Below are positions 29,992 through 30,000 of a DNA stretch of 30,000 bases, piece by piece. The translations under genes and the position numbers were made by a program. Source of the stretch: Armadillidium nasatum (lineage: Eukaryota > Arthropoda > Malacostraca > Isopoda > Armadillidiidae); NCBI GenBank assembly GCA_009176605.1, contig SEYY01017555.1, forward strand, positions 1 to 30,000. The letters are read 5' to 3'. Within the stretch, counting starts at the first letter, position 1. Each line of letters starts with the position of its first letter. Under the pieces are notes generated by a model that was given only the letters and a program-made list of their open reading frames with translations, was not told the origin of the DNA and did no database searches.

Positions 29992-30000
29992 CAGGTGCTA

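Overview
This window looks like a repeat-dominated nuclear segment of a decapod crustacean, probably a shrimp-, lobster- or crab-like species. Three things point that way: nineteen or so (AT)n microsatellites of up to about 300 bp, a jockey-type LINE endonuclease of the kind common in decapod assemblies, and a spliced arthropod-type Cys-loop channel gene. Introns with GT/AG borders, poly-T tracts and the absence of dense ORFs rule out a prokaryote. The species call is inference.

Layout. 1-2610 (minus): 5' part of a Cys-loop ligand-gated chloride channel gene, with three clear exons, a probable signal-peptide exon and an unusually long (~540 residue) N-terminal region of unknown fold. 2624-3122: (AT)n and a CATCCG hexamer repeat. 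3305-3838 (plus): Penelope-like element relic with a GIY-YIG motif. 4527-5417: tandem ~265-bp repeats carrying tRNA-like pol III boxes, followed to 5990 by diverged copies in inverted orientation. 5990-9970: imperfect AT-, GT-, GA- and CT-rich sequence with no recognisable gene, possibly poorly basecalled. 10493-16219: a LINE reverse-transcriptase ORF (minus) split by a 5.5-kb array of a 34-bp palindromic minisatellite. 16682-21787: LINE and TIR-element relics, (AT)n, a foldback element and one small minus-strand ORF end. 22307-25232 (plus): four exons of a Lys/His/Ser/acidic-rich nuclear protein, perhaps the N-terminal part of a PRPF4B-like kinase. 27508-28675 (minus): jockey-like LINE endonuclease ORF without its RT. 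28841-29491: deleted Tigger/pogo-like DNA transposon. 29666-29991 (plus): C-terminal tail of another LINE.

Only two host genes are supported, and neither is complete. They are on opposite strands, unrelated in function and separated by about 20 kb of repeats, so nothing suggests joint regulation. The most interesting item is the palindromic minisatellite. Its repeat arm coincides with LINE codons at one junction, and the RT motif resumes at the other, so it appears to have been born inside, and to have split, a LINE RT gene. It is a mosaic of blocks in both orientations.
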